Positions 15,696 to 26,198 of a stretch of DNA of 30,000 nt are shown piece after piece. Source of the DNA: Prorocentrum cordatum. Taxonomy: Eukaryota; Sar; Dinophyceae; Prorocentrales; Prorocentraceae. The stretch covers positions 115,001-145,000 of the forward strand of contig CAUYUJ010019602.1 of NCBI GenBank assembly GCA_963575745.1, written 5' to 3'. Position 1 is the first letter of the stretch. Every line of letters starts with the position of its first letter. Both the position numbers and the translations under genes were made by a program. The notes under the pieces were generated by a model. The model made no database searches and was not told the DNA's origin. It saw nothing but the letters and a program-made list of their open reading frames with translations.

Positions 15696-16780
15696 CAGTG
15701 CTATTGATGATCATCGATGGTGACGTTAACTGGTACTGAGGACGTTACTTGGACGAGGGTTTCCCTTTTCGAGCGCCTGCTGCGGCTGAACGACAGAAAC
15801 CTTGTCGATCGGCTGCAAAACACGTGAGCGTGGGAGTGGGGTCGGCATGCAGCAGGGCACAAGCACAGGGCGCAGCTCCGAAGCCAGGTTTCGGGCTCCT
15901 CGTCCGCTTGCTCGTCCTCTTCCTCGTCGTCCTCATCCTAGTCCTCTTTCGCCTTCTTGCTCCTTTCCTCTTTTTCCTCCCCACACCCCGAGGGTTTTGC
16001 TTTCCGCCCGCCTGGGGAACGGATTCCGACCAGGAGCAGGGCCCAACAAGCAGGAGCAGGGACAACTCCTCCTCCTCCTCCTCCTCCTCCTGCTCCTCCT
16101 CCTCCTGCTCCTCCTCCTCCTGCTCCTCCTCCTCCTCCTCTTCCTCCTCCTCCAACTTATACCCCTCGGCCCGACATCGATATATCGACGTGCAGTTTGT
16201 TCGTTGACAGATGGCCCACATGGGCGTGGCTAGAGGAGCCGAGGATTCACGCGCGATGGCAAGGGCCGCCGCCGCCGCCGCCGCAACGGCCCCCGCGGGG
16301 CCCCATCGCAGAGCCGAGCGGCGATGATCGACCGATCGATTTTCGATATCGCCGCTAGCGGCTCTAACACAGAAGCCCCTCGGGAGCAACGACCCCGAAA
16401 CGATATAGGACAGCGCACCACAGGCGAGACCGTGGCGCCCAAATATCACGACAACTGTATATTGAGGACTCCCCATGTTCATGTTCCTGCCCGTCCTCTT
16501 TGCCCTGCCCCTCGTCCTCCCCTCCTCCTCCTCCTCCTCCTCCTCCTCCTCCTCCTCCTCCTCTTTCCCCTCCCTCTCTTCCTCCTCCTCCTCCTCCTCG
16601 CTGTTGGCTCGGCCTGTAGGCCATGGCGCAGCGCGTGGGCAGTAGGCCTATTCATCAACGTTCGAATTCTCGCTGAATTGAGCTATTTCCGATTTTCTCG
16701 TGTCTTGTTTTTTTCTCGCAAAATTGTTTTTTTTTCCATGACGTCGTGATTTAAAAACAAGACAAGACCAGGCGTCGTGA
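15449..16780. other. Spacer with GAT and CTC microsatellites
   Basis: No gene is supported here. (GAT)n occupies 15608-15695. Runs of CTC/TCC lie at about 16065-16153 and 16521-16600. A short GAGATCTGATCTC palindrome overlaps the stop at 15446. The final 100 bp before ORF1 is T-rich, then ACAAGACAAGACC. Some of this may be the 5' UTR of the retroelement, but I see no target-site duplication or promoter I can name. Confidence 0.6.
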
Positions 16781-18811
16781 ATGAAACACGACTCCTGGGG
16801 GTCTGGGTACGTCGGTACCGAGCTCGCCGTCCCCGTCCTGAAGCGGCACCCCAAGGCGCCCAAAGTGGTTCACACGCACGTCCCCGTGACCGTGTACCAG
16901 CTGGGCACCAAGGAGGTCGCCTGCGCGGAAAAAGTAGCCGTCGCCACCATCGACCCTGCCGACCACGTATGCTGGATTCGGGCGACCATGCATGAAGCCG
17001 AGGCTATTGCCGCAGTCCCCTCCATGCACCAGGCCTTCGAGGACCAGTTCTCGGGAGGTGCCCCCGTGAACGGTGGTCCACGCGCCAAGGGCCCTTTTCG
17101 AGGGGGCTCTGCCCCACAGGACAAGGCGCGCCAAAACCAAAAGCACAGGGAGTCCAAGAAAGACGCTCGCCGCCAGGAGCTCGATAGTCAGCTTCAGGAC
17201 ACCTTCAAGGCCCTCTTCCACGGCAACTTTAAAGCCGTCACCATCCTCGAACCCTGCAAAAGCCTAGGCAGGTTTGGATCGGGCGTCGGAAAGAGGTCCC
17301 TGGCCGCCACCTTCGGCGTCAGTCTTCAAGCGGTCGACAAGGTCCTGGCGGGATCAGGGCAACTCGGTGCCACCTACGACCTCAGCAACGTAGGTGCAGA
17401 CGAGCCCACCGCTGACAAGTATCAGACCGTGTGGTTCCCTGAGGACCAGCCCATCACGATGGCAGACGCGTTCCAGAAGTCGGTGGAGTTCAAGGCCCTG
17501 GGAGTCGTTAGACACGGCAAGTCAGGTCTACTGGGGATCCGCGTTCCACGGGGGTCAGACGCCGCCAAGGCTGCTGCTGTCAGCATCCGTGGATGCGAGG
17601 CTACCCTCGCCAAGACGCGCTACCGCATCACTGGCATTGCGGCACGCCACGCCGCGCTGACCCAGCTCGCCAAGACTCTCACGGGCCCGTCCGTCAAATG
17701 GGACTGTGAGGTCTACCACGCCGCCTGGGACCCAGCCACTGCGGCCCAGTTTGCCTTAGTGCGTGCCCATCGGCCCCCACTCACCTATACGGTACAGGTC
17801 GCGGGGTGCCCCATCCCGTGGAGCATCACCGAGGCCCCGCTGGCTGAGGTGGTGCCGAAGCGGGACAACGTTACCATCGTCACGCCTACCACCATCACAG
17901 AGCCTGTGACGCCGCCAGCCCGTGGTGGCGGCTTTAGCCCCGCCACCGGCACACTCCTCACCAAAGCGGCCCAGAGCCCCTACCTCCACGACCTCATGAC
18001 TGCCACGCCCAAAGGCAAGGGCGTCGCACCGCTCCTGACCCCCAAGGAGGAGCCTTCAGCCAAGCGCCACCGCTCCTCCAGCGGGAAACGTGACGCCACG
18101 CCGCACGCAAGGTCATCCTGCGCCCCAGGCCGCAGCTCCTCTGCACCCCCGCACGGCACGGACGGAGCCGCTGAACCGACGGCCGCCCCGGGATCAGGTG
18201 GCCATGACTCCTGGCTTGGCACGGTGGCGGCAGAAGGTGGGGGCCACACCGAAGGCGACGCTGCCACAGCCGCCGAAGTACCAGGCGACGTCGACGACGT
18301 CGAGATCCTCTCATCAGGTGATGAATACAGCGTGGCCTCCCACGAACTCAACACCTTCGGCGAGCGCTTCGCATCGGCCTCTAAACTGCCAGATGCTGCC
18401 ACGACCCGCATCCAGCACATGGAACAACAGCACGAGCTGCTAGCCAACACGGTGGATAACATGCAGGTACAGCTTGCGGGCGTCCTCTCCTCCCAGGCCA
18501 CACTCACGGAGCACGTTTCAGGGCTGGAACGGGGGCTTGCCACCGTCGTCACCCAGCAACAGACGGCAACCGCCGACGCCGCTGCACTGCGCGGCGACAT
18601 CCAGACCCTCCTCGGGCACCTCACGGGAGGCACCATCCACCTGCCACAAGTGGCCACTCTGGAAACTAAGAAGGAGGAAGCTGCAGCGGCCGCCGAACCC
18701 GTGGCTGCCTGCGGTTGGATCGACCAGCCAGGCCAGGTCACCCCAGGGACGGGGCCCCCAGGGGCCGACAAAGGCAAGGACAAGGGTCGGGCCACCCAGG
18801 AACCCTATTGA
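16781..18811 (+). CDS. Retroelement ORF1-like protein, 676 aa
   Basis: The ATG at 16781 follows directly on an in-frame TGA (16778-16780), so the start is well defined. In LINEs the ORF1 protein binds the element RNA and assembles the particle. Here the N-terminal third has a Lys/Arg/Gln-rich tract (DKARQNQKHRESKKDARRQE, about residues 114-133). A globular middle region (about 145-350) includes KSGLLGIRVPRG and WDCEVYHAAWDPATAAQF. GGGFSPA lies near 382-388 and a nuclear-signal-like KRHRSSSGKRD near 427. An acidic stretch (DVDDVEILSSGDE) precedes a heptad-type helix at about 537-620 (HMEQQHELLANTVDNM onward), a likely coiled-coil oligomerisation segment. The C-terminus is GKDKGRATQEPY. I recognise no RRM or CCHC knuckle, so the ORF1 role is inferred from position and coiled coil. 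Confidence 0.7.
   Translation: MKHDSWGSGYVGTELAVPVLKRHPKAPKVVHTHVPVTVYQLGTKEVACAEKVAVATIDPADHVCWIRATMHEAEAIAAVPSMHQAFEDQFSGGAPVNGGPRAKGPFRGGSAPQDKARQNQKHRESKKDARRQELDSQLQDTFKALFHGNFKAVTILEPCKSLGRFGSGVGKRSLAATFGVSLQAVDKVLAGSGQLGATYDLSNVGADEPTADKYQTVWFPEDQPITMADAFQKSVEFKALGVVRHGKSGLLGIRVPRGSDAAKAAAVSIRGCEATLAKTRYRITGIAARHAALTQLAKTLTGPSVKWDCEVYHAAWDPATAAQFALVRAHRPPLTYTVQVAGCPIPWSITEAPLAEVVPKRDNVTIVTPTTITEPVTPPARGGGFSPATGTLLTKAAQSPYLHDLMTATPKGKGVAPLLTPKEEPSAKRHRSSSGKRDATPHARSSCAPGRSSSAPPHGTDGAAEPTAAPGSGGHDSWLGTVAAEGGGHTEGDAATAAEVPGDVDDVEILSSGDEYSVASHELNTFGERFASASKLPDAATTRIQHMEQQHELLANTVDNMQVQLAGVLSSQATLTEHVSGLERGLATVVTQQQTATADAAALRGDIQTLLGHLTGGTIHLPQVATLETKKEEAAAAAEPVAACGWIDQPGQVTPGTGPPGADKGKDKGRATQEPY
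17927..17943 (+). repeat. GGCGGCTT(T/C)AGCCCCG motif, copy 1
   Basis: Matches the other copies except T for C in the Phe codon, which is synonymous. It encodes GGFSPA inside ORF1. Confidence 0.8.
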
Positions 18812-18982
18812 AGGTGCCTCAGAGAGCCCGCCTCAGCCCTCCGAGGAAGCGCCTTCAGAGGCATCTATTCCCTCTTCGCGTCGTATCTCTTTCTTGTCAC
18901 CTCATGTCTGTTTTGGCAGCAGCACGCGCAAGCTATCTGGTGTAGGGACACCCGTAGTCTTGCAGGGGGCGTGATTGTTGCA

Positions 18983-20467
18983 ATGTACATGAGCATTCAG
19001 GGGTATTTGAGGACGTGTGCTGACATGCAGCTTTTGGCTCATCGCTCGCGCCGCCCGCCAGGCCTCGCCATCATGTGGCGCCTTGCCTGCAGCCTGGCCC
19101 TCCCCTCGCTTGCGGGAGCACGCCCGTCTTCAGGCGGTGCGCCCCAGCATGGAGGAGATTTTTTCCTGCGACACGCTGAACGTGGGACGCTCTTCTACCT
19201 TTACGATGACAGCATCTACAAATACGATCACTGCACCATTTTGGACCCGATCGTGAACGGCACCGCCGCCGCGGGTCCGTGCGGCAACGGGCCGCTGGGC
19301 GCCATTGCGAGCGCCTGGCTTGAGCAGCACCAGGGGCCCTGCCCCGCGCGCTGCCCCCCTGGGACTCCGACGGCTACTGCGACGGCTACGGCGAGTACCA
19401 GCACGTCTCCTACGAGCACGTCCTCGTCAACTACGACACATGCATCGCAGTCCGCCCTCAGCCTGTCCTCGACCGTCGTGCAGCACATCCTCGACGGGGC
19501 CGCCGACAAAGCCCAGGCACGCAGTGGCGGCTTCAGCCCCGCTGTCGTGCCCCGCTTTAGCCCCACGGGTCTCACTACTCCTCTGTGCGCCAGGGGCGAA
19601 CCCGAGGAGGACCCCGCTTTCTGGCACCTGATGATGATCCGAGCACGGCTCATACCGTGCGCCGCGGCGTGGGCACCAGGTGAGGACCACCAGGACGTGT
19701 ACTGGGCATGGCTCGAGGACTGCGTCCCGTACATCCTGGCGACGCTCCATCTGCCACAGTGCGACCACTTTTTCCAGGAGGACTCCGAGGAGAAAAACGA
19801 CGCCCTGCGCCAGCGCACCGCGTTCGACATGTGCGAGGACATCTGGCGCAGAGCAGGCCCCGACAGACAGCGCACCAACCGCAACCTCACTCGTATCCAG
19901 GGCAGCCGCGAGTACCCCACTCGCTACTTTGGCCTTCTTCTGGAATACCAGGGTGCTCGTGCCCAGCTCGTCGGCCCTGAGGCTTTCACGGCACCATTGC
20001 CGCCATACCTCTCACGGGCCCACGCCTTGCTGCCAAGAGGCCTCCCTCCACCCGACCAAGACGCCCTGGCGTACCTCGCGGATGCGATCCTGCACCACCC
20101 GCCAGACATGCAGCCGCTTGTCGAGGCGGAGCTCGCCGCGGCACCGATGGAACCGCTAAACCTACCACCGCCAGCTGGCCCCCTCGCCCAGCACGCCGCG
20201 TGTGACCAGCCCGCAGCCGACGCCGAACCGCCTCTGCTCCAGCACATCGCGGCCAGCGATATCAACATATCCCTGGACTCGTTCCACGCGTCGGACGATA
20301 GCCAGGACGACATGGAAACCCAGGATCGCGACGGCACGGCGCCGCCTGGTGACACGGCCCAGCGTGACCGTGACAGCGAACCCTACATAGGGCGCCCCCC
20401 CGTCGCACAGCAGTCCGCCCAACAACTCGGCCCAGGCCGACCCCAGCGCACAGCTCAACGACGCTGA
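18983..20467 (+). CDS. Retroelement ORF2, unknown function, about 494 aa
   Basis: Same frame as ORF1 but separated by its stop and a spacer of about 170 bp. The first ATG is at 18983; an alternative at 19073 gives MWRLACSLALPSLAGARPSS, which resembles a signal peptide or membrane anchor. Next come a Cys-containing region (YDHCTILDPIVNG, GPCPARCPPG), a Thr/Ser tract (TATATATASTSTSP), GGFSPAVV near 19526, and a compact region (VYWAWLEDCVPYILATLHLP ... FDMCEDIWRRAGPDRQRTNR ... YPTRYFGLLLEYQGARAQ). The acidic C-terminus is SDDSQDDMETQDRDG. I recognise no family. Its last 77 bases overlap the next open frame, and a C7 run lies in the overlap, so ORF2 may be joined to the downstream protein by a frameshift, real or artefactual. 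Confidence 0.6.
   Translation: MYMSIQGYLRTCADMQLLAHRSRRPPGLAIMWRLACSLALPSLAGARPSSGGAPQHGGDFFLRHAERGTLFYLYDDSIYKYDHCTILDPIVNGTAAAGPCGNGPLGAIASAWLEQHQGPCPARCPPGTPTATATATASTSTSPTSTSSSTTTHASQSALSLSSTVVQHILDGAADKAQARSGGFSPAVVPRFSPTGLTTPLCARGEPEEDPAFWHLMMIRARLIPCAAAWAPGEDHQDVYWAWLEDCVPYILATLHLPQCDHFFQEDSEEKNDALRQRTAFDMCEDIWRRAGPDRQRTNRNLTRIQGSREYPTRYFGLLLEYQGARAQLVGPEAFTAPLPPYLSRAHALLPRGLPPPDQDALAYLADAILHHPPDMQPLVEAELAAAPMEPLNLPPPAGPLAQHAACDQPAADAEPPLLQHIAASDINISLDSFHASDDSQDDMETQDRDGTAPPGDTAQRDRDSEPYIGRPPVAQQSAQQLGPGRPQRTAQRR
19520..19544 (+). repeat. GGCGGCTTCAGCCCC motif, copy 2 (25 bp shared with copy 3)
   Basis: The 25 bases here, starting CGCAGTGGCGG, are identical to 20529-20553. It encodes RSGGFSPA in ORF2. 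Confidence 0.9.
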
Positions 20468-23400
20468 AGGCGCCACTGCCGCCGACGAGACAAGCCATCC
20501 CACTGCATCGCCAGCTCTAACCAGCTCGCGCAGTGGCGGCTTCAGCCCCGCTGCAGCATTGGCTGGACCTGGACTTCTTCAGACCTCAAGTGGCAGAACC
20601 ACGCCCTGCACCCTTGTCTGCCGTGCTAACGCGACTGACTCCAACTCCAGCGTCGTCGACCACTGGCAGGCTGGCGTCGACAACGACCCCATCGACGACG
20701 CGAGCCCAGACGCCAGCGGCTCCTACGAGGCCCCGCACAGCGCAGCGGCCTCACGACGCTGTGGCTGTCTCATTTGCCTCTTCGTGGCCACGTATGCCAT
20801 CGTGGTAGCCATGCCGTACAAGGGCCAGATCGACGGGTACTTGCCGACACCGAGCCGAGACCCCAGCTACCGGCAGCGACGACGACGTGAAGCGGCGGCA
20901 CCAGGCCCATCTGTGTCCACTACACCCCGACGCACAACGGCATACAACGTCACGCCCGCCTTGTGGGGAATTCTCAAGTGGACCAGCACCAAGCTCAGAG
21001 ATATCGTCTCGGGCGGAGCCAGCGCAGTCGGGTTTGGCCTCGGGGGTGTCCTGAAATGGGCCAGTGGCAAACTCGGAGCTATTGCCACTGGCGGAGTGGT
21101 GTGCGGTCTTCTTCTGGTCGGCGCCAAACTCCTCGCTCAAGGAGCCGTCGGACACGTAGGAGCCCGCATTTGTGCGCGCGCCCTGGACTCATCCACGGCC
21201 CAGTGGTGCCTCCGCTGTTGCCAACCGAGCAGGAGGCCGCGGGATGAGGCCACACACACAATGCCGCGCACGCATCCCGACGAACCCGAAAGCCAACACG
21301 TGCACTCACTTCGACATCCGCTGCTACAGGAACACTACGCTGCTGCAGTTGCCGCCGCAGTCGCCGATGTCACCACCGCCACCACCGCCGCCATTGTCGA
21401 AGTCACTGCCGCGGTATCGCGAGCCTCGTCTGTCACACCACGATCGACCAGCCCGTCCCCGCGAGACGGCTCCATAAGCGGCATGGCTTATGGTACCCCA
21501 CCGACTCACGAAGACGCCACAGCTCAGGCCAGCGACGCCGAGGCAAGGGAACCACGTGAGCGCACCCGCGACAGCCCGTGGTCCATCTTCCGACATGCAG
21601 ATGCTCGTGGTTCCTCTTCCGACACGGACACCCAACCACCACGTCGGCGAGCACGCTATGCATCACCCGCCAGGCCCCAGGCGCCTTCAGGCCCTGGTAC
21701 GCCCCACCTAGCCCTCAGGCCACCGACGCGCAACTTACGCAACACCATCCAGCGCGACCCAGCGGTCCCCGTGCCGCCGACGAGCATCCTCAACGCCTTG
21801 TACCAAAACGGCTTTGCGCTTGGTAACAGTGGCGTGTCTACAGAGGACATCAAAGACGCCCTGCGACTCCACGACCATCCACGATTCACCCATGATCCAA
21901 CACTCCAAGCGCTGGTGCCGTGGACTGACATCATGCAGAGGCCCCCGAACCGACTCACTTGGGTGCTGGAAGACTCGGGCGGGAACTCAGGCGAGACGAT
22001 CTTCCCCTACCTCACGTGGGACCTCCGTCAACCCACCACTGACACGCCCACGGTCTTCTGGCACGGGACCCGCGGCGACCTTGCGGCTCGTCTCGCTGTC
22101 AACGGAGGTCACCTCCTGCCAGGCCCCCGCCGTGAAGCGAAGGGTCGAACTGCCACAAATGCTGGCCGCACGTACGTGAGTGTGCACCCGTCGCTGGCCG
22201 CGTGGTACGCAGTGCCGCCCCACCCGCCCTACAGCCTCGAAGGCGACACCCTCGCGTGGGGACCCATCGCGCTCTGGGTGTGCGAGGCCACCCAACCGCC
22301 GCGCGGTGAGAACTGGCACAACTTCGTGAAAGGGGAGGCCCACGGAGCGCGCCTCATCTACCCTCGTGTCCTGGGCCTCCTCATCCGCATGGACTGGTGT
22401 GCCCCCACGGAAGCTGCCGCCAGGTGCCGTGCCCTACCACAAGCCTATGGCATGGGCGACTGTGCGCACGCCCTCCACATCGCTGGCCACGATCATCCAG
22501 ACCTCCGCGAGGCTGCTGAAGCCCGCGACCAGGAAGCCAACACCTGGCGCAGGCTGGACATCGCGGCAGCGTGGCCACCGCCGCAGGCACTATACTCGCC
22601 AGAGGCAGCGCGAGCATGGGCTAAACAGCACTACGACACCGAAGCCGCCACCAGGGCCGACCCCAACCAGCCCCGTCCACGCGTCTCGCTTCGCAAGCTC
22701 CAGCTGGACCCGCAGCCACTGATCGACCTGGTGTACACTGGCTTGCAAGCCGTCCCCGTGCGGGGGCAGTCCGACGCACGTGAGCCGCGCCCCAGCGGCT
22801 CCAGCCCTGGGGCCGCGTCTGGCCCACCGCGCACCTACCAGTCAGGCGCCGCCCTGGCACACAGTCCAGACCGCTCATCGACGTCATCAGGAGCCGACGA
22901 CCGCCGTACGCCGTCCCTCATCAGCGCGGCCGCCGCCCTCGCCCGAGGCCATGCCCGCCCACGGCGATCCGCCTCGCGTTCGTCACGGCAGAGCGGCGGA
23001 AACTCCACCTCAGACAACAGCGACATCGAGACGTGGGAGCACATCGCGACGGAAGAGGAGCCGACCGCCTACCACGTCCTCGCCTTTCACGTCCGCGATG
23101 TGCGGGCCCGTGTCAATGCCCCTGGCATCGAGGTCTGGCTTGACCCAGGCGAGCACCACGACGGCGCCTACTTACCGTGGGGGACGACCGTCATGGGCCA
23201 CCGCGTTATCGACCCTGTGGTGGCGGGTCGCGACGGCTGGGTCATCCTCCACCACGACCATGGCGATACCACTACCAAGCTCTGGGCACCGACCCAAGTC
23301 CACGTCAAGGCGGACGACACTTGGCGCACGGTCATGATCCCAGCGGACATGGGGCCCCAGTGGATCGAGCGCCATGCTGACGACGCTCGCCTCCCCGCCG

Positions 23401-26198
23401 AGGTGGTCCGCACTACAGGCCAGTCCTGGTTCGCCGACGTCTGGCCCTTGTGGGATCGACCCCGACCCCACCCAGACGACCCAGGCACAAACGAGCAAGC
23501 ACTCCCGCCCCTACCAGGACGCTGGTCATGCCCACAGTGCCGATTCCAATGCTGTCAGTACTGTGCGGCCCGCCGCAACACGCAGCTCGGCACCTCGGGC
23601 CAACCAACGTGCCCAGACTGCTCCCTCAGCGGACTACGTGCACTTATGGACTGGTCCACGGACTACTCTTGCAACAGCTGGACGTGTGCGTACAGCACCG
23701 ACAACAGGGACTCCGACACATGCTGCCTCTCCAGCAGGTGCCCCCATCCGCCTAGTCCGCACAGCCTGTTCGACGTCCGTGCCACAGGGATGCCTCCGCA
23801 CATCCTTGCCCGCCAATACGGCAACGCGCCAGCCCAGCACGACCTCAAGGAACCCCCCCGAGCGCCTTCAGGCCCCGGGGGGGAGCCTCCACAACCAGGC
23901 CAAGCAGGTTACCAGGGTCAATGGTATCTCCCACCGAGGCCGCGTCGCGTCCTTAGGCAGGGATTGCCCGACGGCACGAGGCGGCCACCTGGGTTCACAG
24001 GAACGGGGATGCCTGAAGATCCGTCCCCCGACCAACCGCTGTGGAGGGAAGGCTACGTACTCTTCGGCCCCCACCAGGCCCTCAAGGAGGACTTCATCTT
24101 CAACAAAACGGTCCGCCGACCTTACTCCCTAGCCATCACCAACATGCATAGGGATCGTGTCACAGTCAGGACCGTCTGCGAGTCCATCGCCGAGCGCATC
24201 CACACTACCCGCACCCGCTGGCGAGATGTGGTACTGTACTGGGATGCCGAGGGCGGCCCTGGGCCTCAAGCTCTCGACTATGACATGCGCCTCTGCGACG
24301 CCATGGTGAGCCGTGCCACGACCGAAGCCGAGCTGAACCACGACCGCAGCAACCGTGGTAGTTTCTGTCTCTATGGACCAGCGCACCAGCGAGCTGTGAA
24401 CACCACGATGCTCCCCGAGCCGCAGAACATTGACTACGTGGAGCATGCGCGGCGATACTCACCCGTCGGGGCTACCTACCCAGACCACGCCTTCGAGCAC
24501 GTCTATCAGGGCTGGCGGCGGCCCGACGTGCCCACCATCCTCCCCGACACCCGCCCGCTCTCGAGAGCCGACCAGCAGCGCTACCAACAGCACCTGCAGC
24601 GCACCCAGCAGCGCGACCAACGCGCCGCAGGTCAGCCGAGCACGCCACGCAACCGCTCCCCCGCGAGCGTCCCGACAGGCGACGGCGCGGTGTACGGCGG
24701 GGGTGCCGCCTACCACCGTGGCCCCATTGGCGCCAGGCCCGCGGCGGCAGGAGCAGCCGCCTCCAGCTACGGCCATGCCCCCCACGCCAGGGTGCACCCA
24801 GCGGTCATCGGCTACCCGCGTGCACTCGTGCAGGCTCCCCCACGGGCCACCTCGCCCGTGCCTGGGTCCACGCGCGCCTGGGGCCTTTACCCAGGCCGCC
24901 GCGACAGCACCCCCAGCAACCAGCCCGCAGTGGTAACCCCTGCGGCTTCAGCCCAGGGGGCTGCACCAAGCCGTGGCAGGACAGGGCGCCCTGAAGGATG
25001 GCGCGATGTGAACGTGCGTGCCTGGCAACCGCGCCAACACACGCCCCCGCCAAACGTGGCCGCAGCGTTGCGCCCTGCCCAGGCAAAACCTGCCCCACCT
25101 GAGCGCGAGCGGCAGCCGCTCGTCCCGCTCGTCCTCACGTACACCCAGGCGCACCACAGCGCCTCCCCGCGGCACAGCGGGGGTAGCGCCCATCACGTCA
25201 GCCCCCGCCCTGACGCCGTCGACCCTGGCCAGGCTGCAGCCTCGGCGGCGGGCGGCGCAGGCGGCTCCCGACAGCCCAGCCCAGCACCCTGCGCAGCGCC
25301 GATCCGCTCCCCGAGCAGGGCGGACTCTGCGCGTGCTAACGCCCAGGCGACCTCGCCACGCGACCGCCACACGGGCGGGCGCGTCCCGCGCAGCCGGTCC
25401 TGCAGCCGCCACAGCTCGCGCAAGGCCCCTGGGAGCTCCACGAGCTCGCCGCCCCGCGAGACTCAGGCTGATGCCCAAGCCCCCGAGGTGGTGCCACGCT
25501 TCGGTGTCAGCGCCACCGAACCTGGCCAGGTCGACCTCGAGCCGACGCCGTCCACGGACCAGGAGATGCCGCCGCCCACCCGCGTTGTCGTCCCCATCGA
25601 CGAGGCGCCGACCTTCGACCCCTTCAAGAACAAGTACCGCGTCAAGGACCTCGCGGCGGGCTTCGGCGGCGGCTCACCGCTTTCTCCTCAGAGTTGTGGC
25701 GGCGCCCCCGCCACCTCAGCCGCTGCCGCGGCAGCGGCGGCCCCGCGTGGAGTCAGCCCTGTCCGCAACGCGTGCCTCACGGCAGCGGGCATGGACGAGG
25801 CTCAGCGCCAGGCCACCGACCGCGCTGCTCGAGCCGTTCCACCCGATGCTGCTCATCACGGTACTGACGGGGCGGGCGCGCCGCCGCAGGGCGGACCAGC
25901 GGCGTCGCGTGCGCAGTATATGCGCGCGCGTTGCGCCGCTGCCGCGCCGAGCTGCCGCCGCTGGTTTGCTTTTGCTCTTGTGTTCGGCAGGACGGATCGA
26001 GGAGTCGCCTCCCTCTCCCTCTGCTGCCGTCTCACCTCCCCTCCCCCCGTCCCCCACGGTGCAGGAGTGAGGAGGATTTTTCGAGGCAGTTTTGCCGATG
26101 TTTATGACCCCCCCCTGGCGCAGTGTCGACCATGCCTGGCCTATACTTCTGGCCTGGCGGCGGCTTCAGCCCCGTTCAAGCCAATCTGCAGGGACGCC
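20391..26198 (+). CDS. Retroelement accessory polyprotein (ART-like and Cys-rich domains)
   Basis: The frame opens after a TAG at 20388-20390 and never closes in the window, so this segment is continuous with the endonuclease/RT part. The first ATG is at 20811; entry by frameshift from ORF2 is also possible. In order: GGFSPA (20535); a hydrophobic segment, LICLFVATYAIVVAM (about 20769-20813); two copies of G(I/V)LKWxSxKLxxI (20967 and 21045); a Ser/Arg/Pro linker; a domain with FWHGTRGDLAARL and GRTYVSVHPSLAAWYA (22050-22395), which resembles the PARP/ADP-ribosyltransferase fold; a beta-rich block (AYHVLAFHVRDVRARV, 23070-23410); a 12-Cys cluster (23523-23745); an unknown domain (YVLFGPHQALKEDFIFNKT ... 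VVLYWDAEGG, 24045-24530); and a Pro/Arg/Ala-rich linker to about 25480, then VVVPIDEAPTFDPFKNKYRV. From about 25950 to 26190 it looks non-coding although open, so the protein may end or be processed there. Confidence 0.6.
20529..20553 (+). repeat. GGCGGCTTCAGCCCC motif, copy 3
   Basis: Identical to copy 2 over 25 bases. It encodes RSGGFSPA near the start of the giant open frame. Confidence 0.9.
22050..22395 (+). other. Putative ADP-ribosyltransferase-like domain
   Basis: The + strand frame reads VFWHGTRGDLAARLAVNGG and, after a short Arg/Thr loop, AGRTYVSVHPSLAAWYA, then ALWVCEA and YPRVLGLLIRMD. PARP-type enzymes bind NAD+ with an HG(S/T) strand, followed about 30-45 residues later by a G(K/R)(G)xYxxxxxxxxxxYx block. 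The candidate His is the codon at 22062, the first Tyr at 22173 and the second Tyr in AAWYA near 22206. A catalytic Glu is not certain; E at 22284 is one candidate. Known activities of the fold are ADP-ribosylation or RNA 2'-phosphate transfer. The substrate here is unknown. Confidence 0.45.
23523..23760 (+). other. Cys-rich, probably zinc-binding region
   Basis: In the open frame, CPQCRFQCCQYC, then CPDC, CNSWTC, CC and CPHP give about a dozen Cys in 75 residues, mostly as CxxC pairs. The paired spacing suggests two or three zinc sites of treble-clef or RING-like type. No specific family was recognised. Confidence 0.5.
26159..26174 (+). repeat. GGCGGCTTCAGCCCC motif, copy 4, different frame
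   Basis: Exact match to GGCGGCTTCAGCCCCG. In the giant open frame it reads AAASAP rather than GGFSP. GGGFSPV appears only in the +1 frame of a short ORF from the ATG at 26131 to the TGA at 26233. It lies 25 bases before the ATG at 26199. Confidence 0.9.

Noticed and set aside
17980-18795. 271-aa minus-strand frame opposite ORF1
   Set aside because: Antisense shadow; ORF1 has a clean start, coiled coil and consistent third-position bias.
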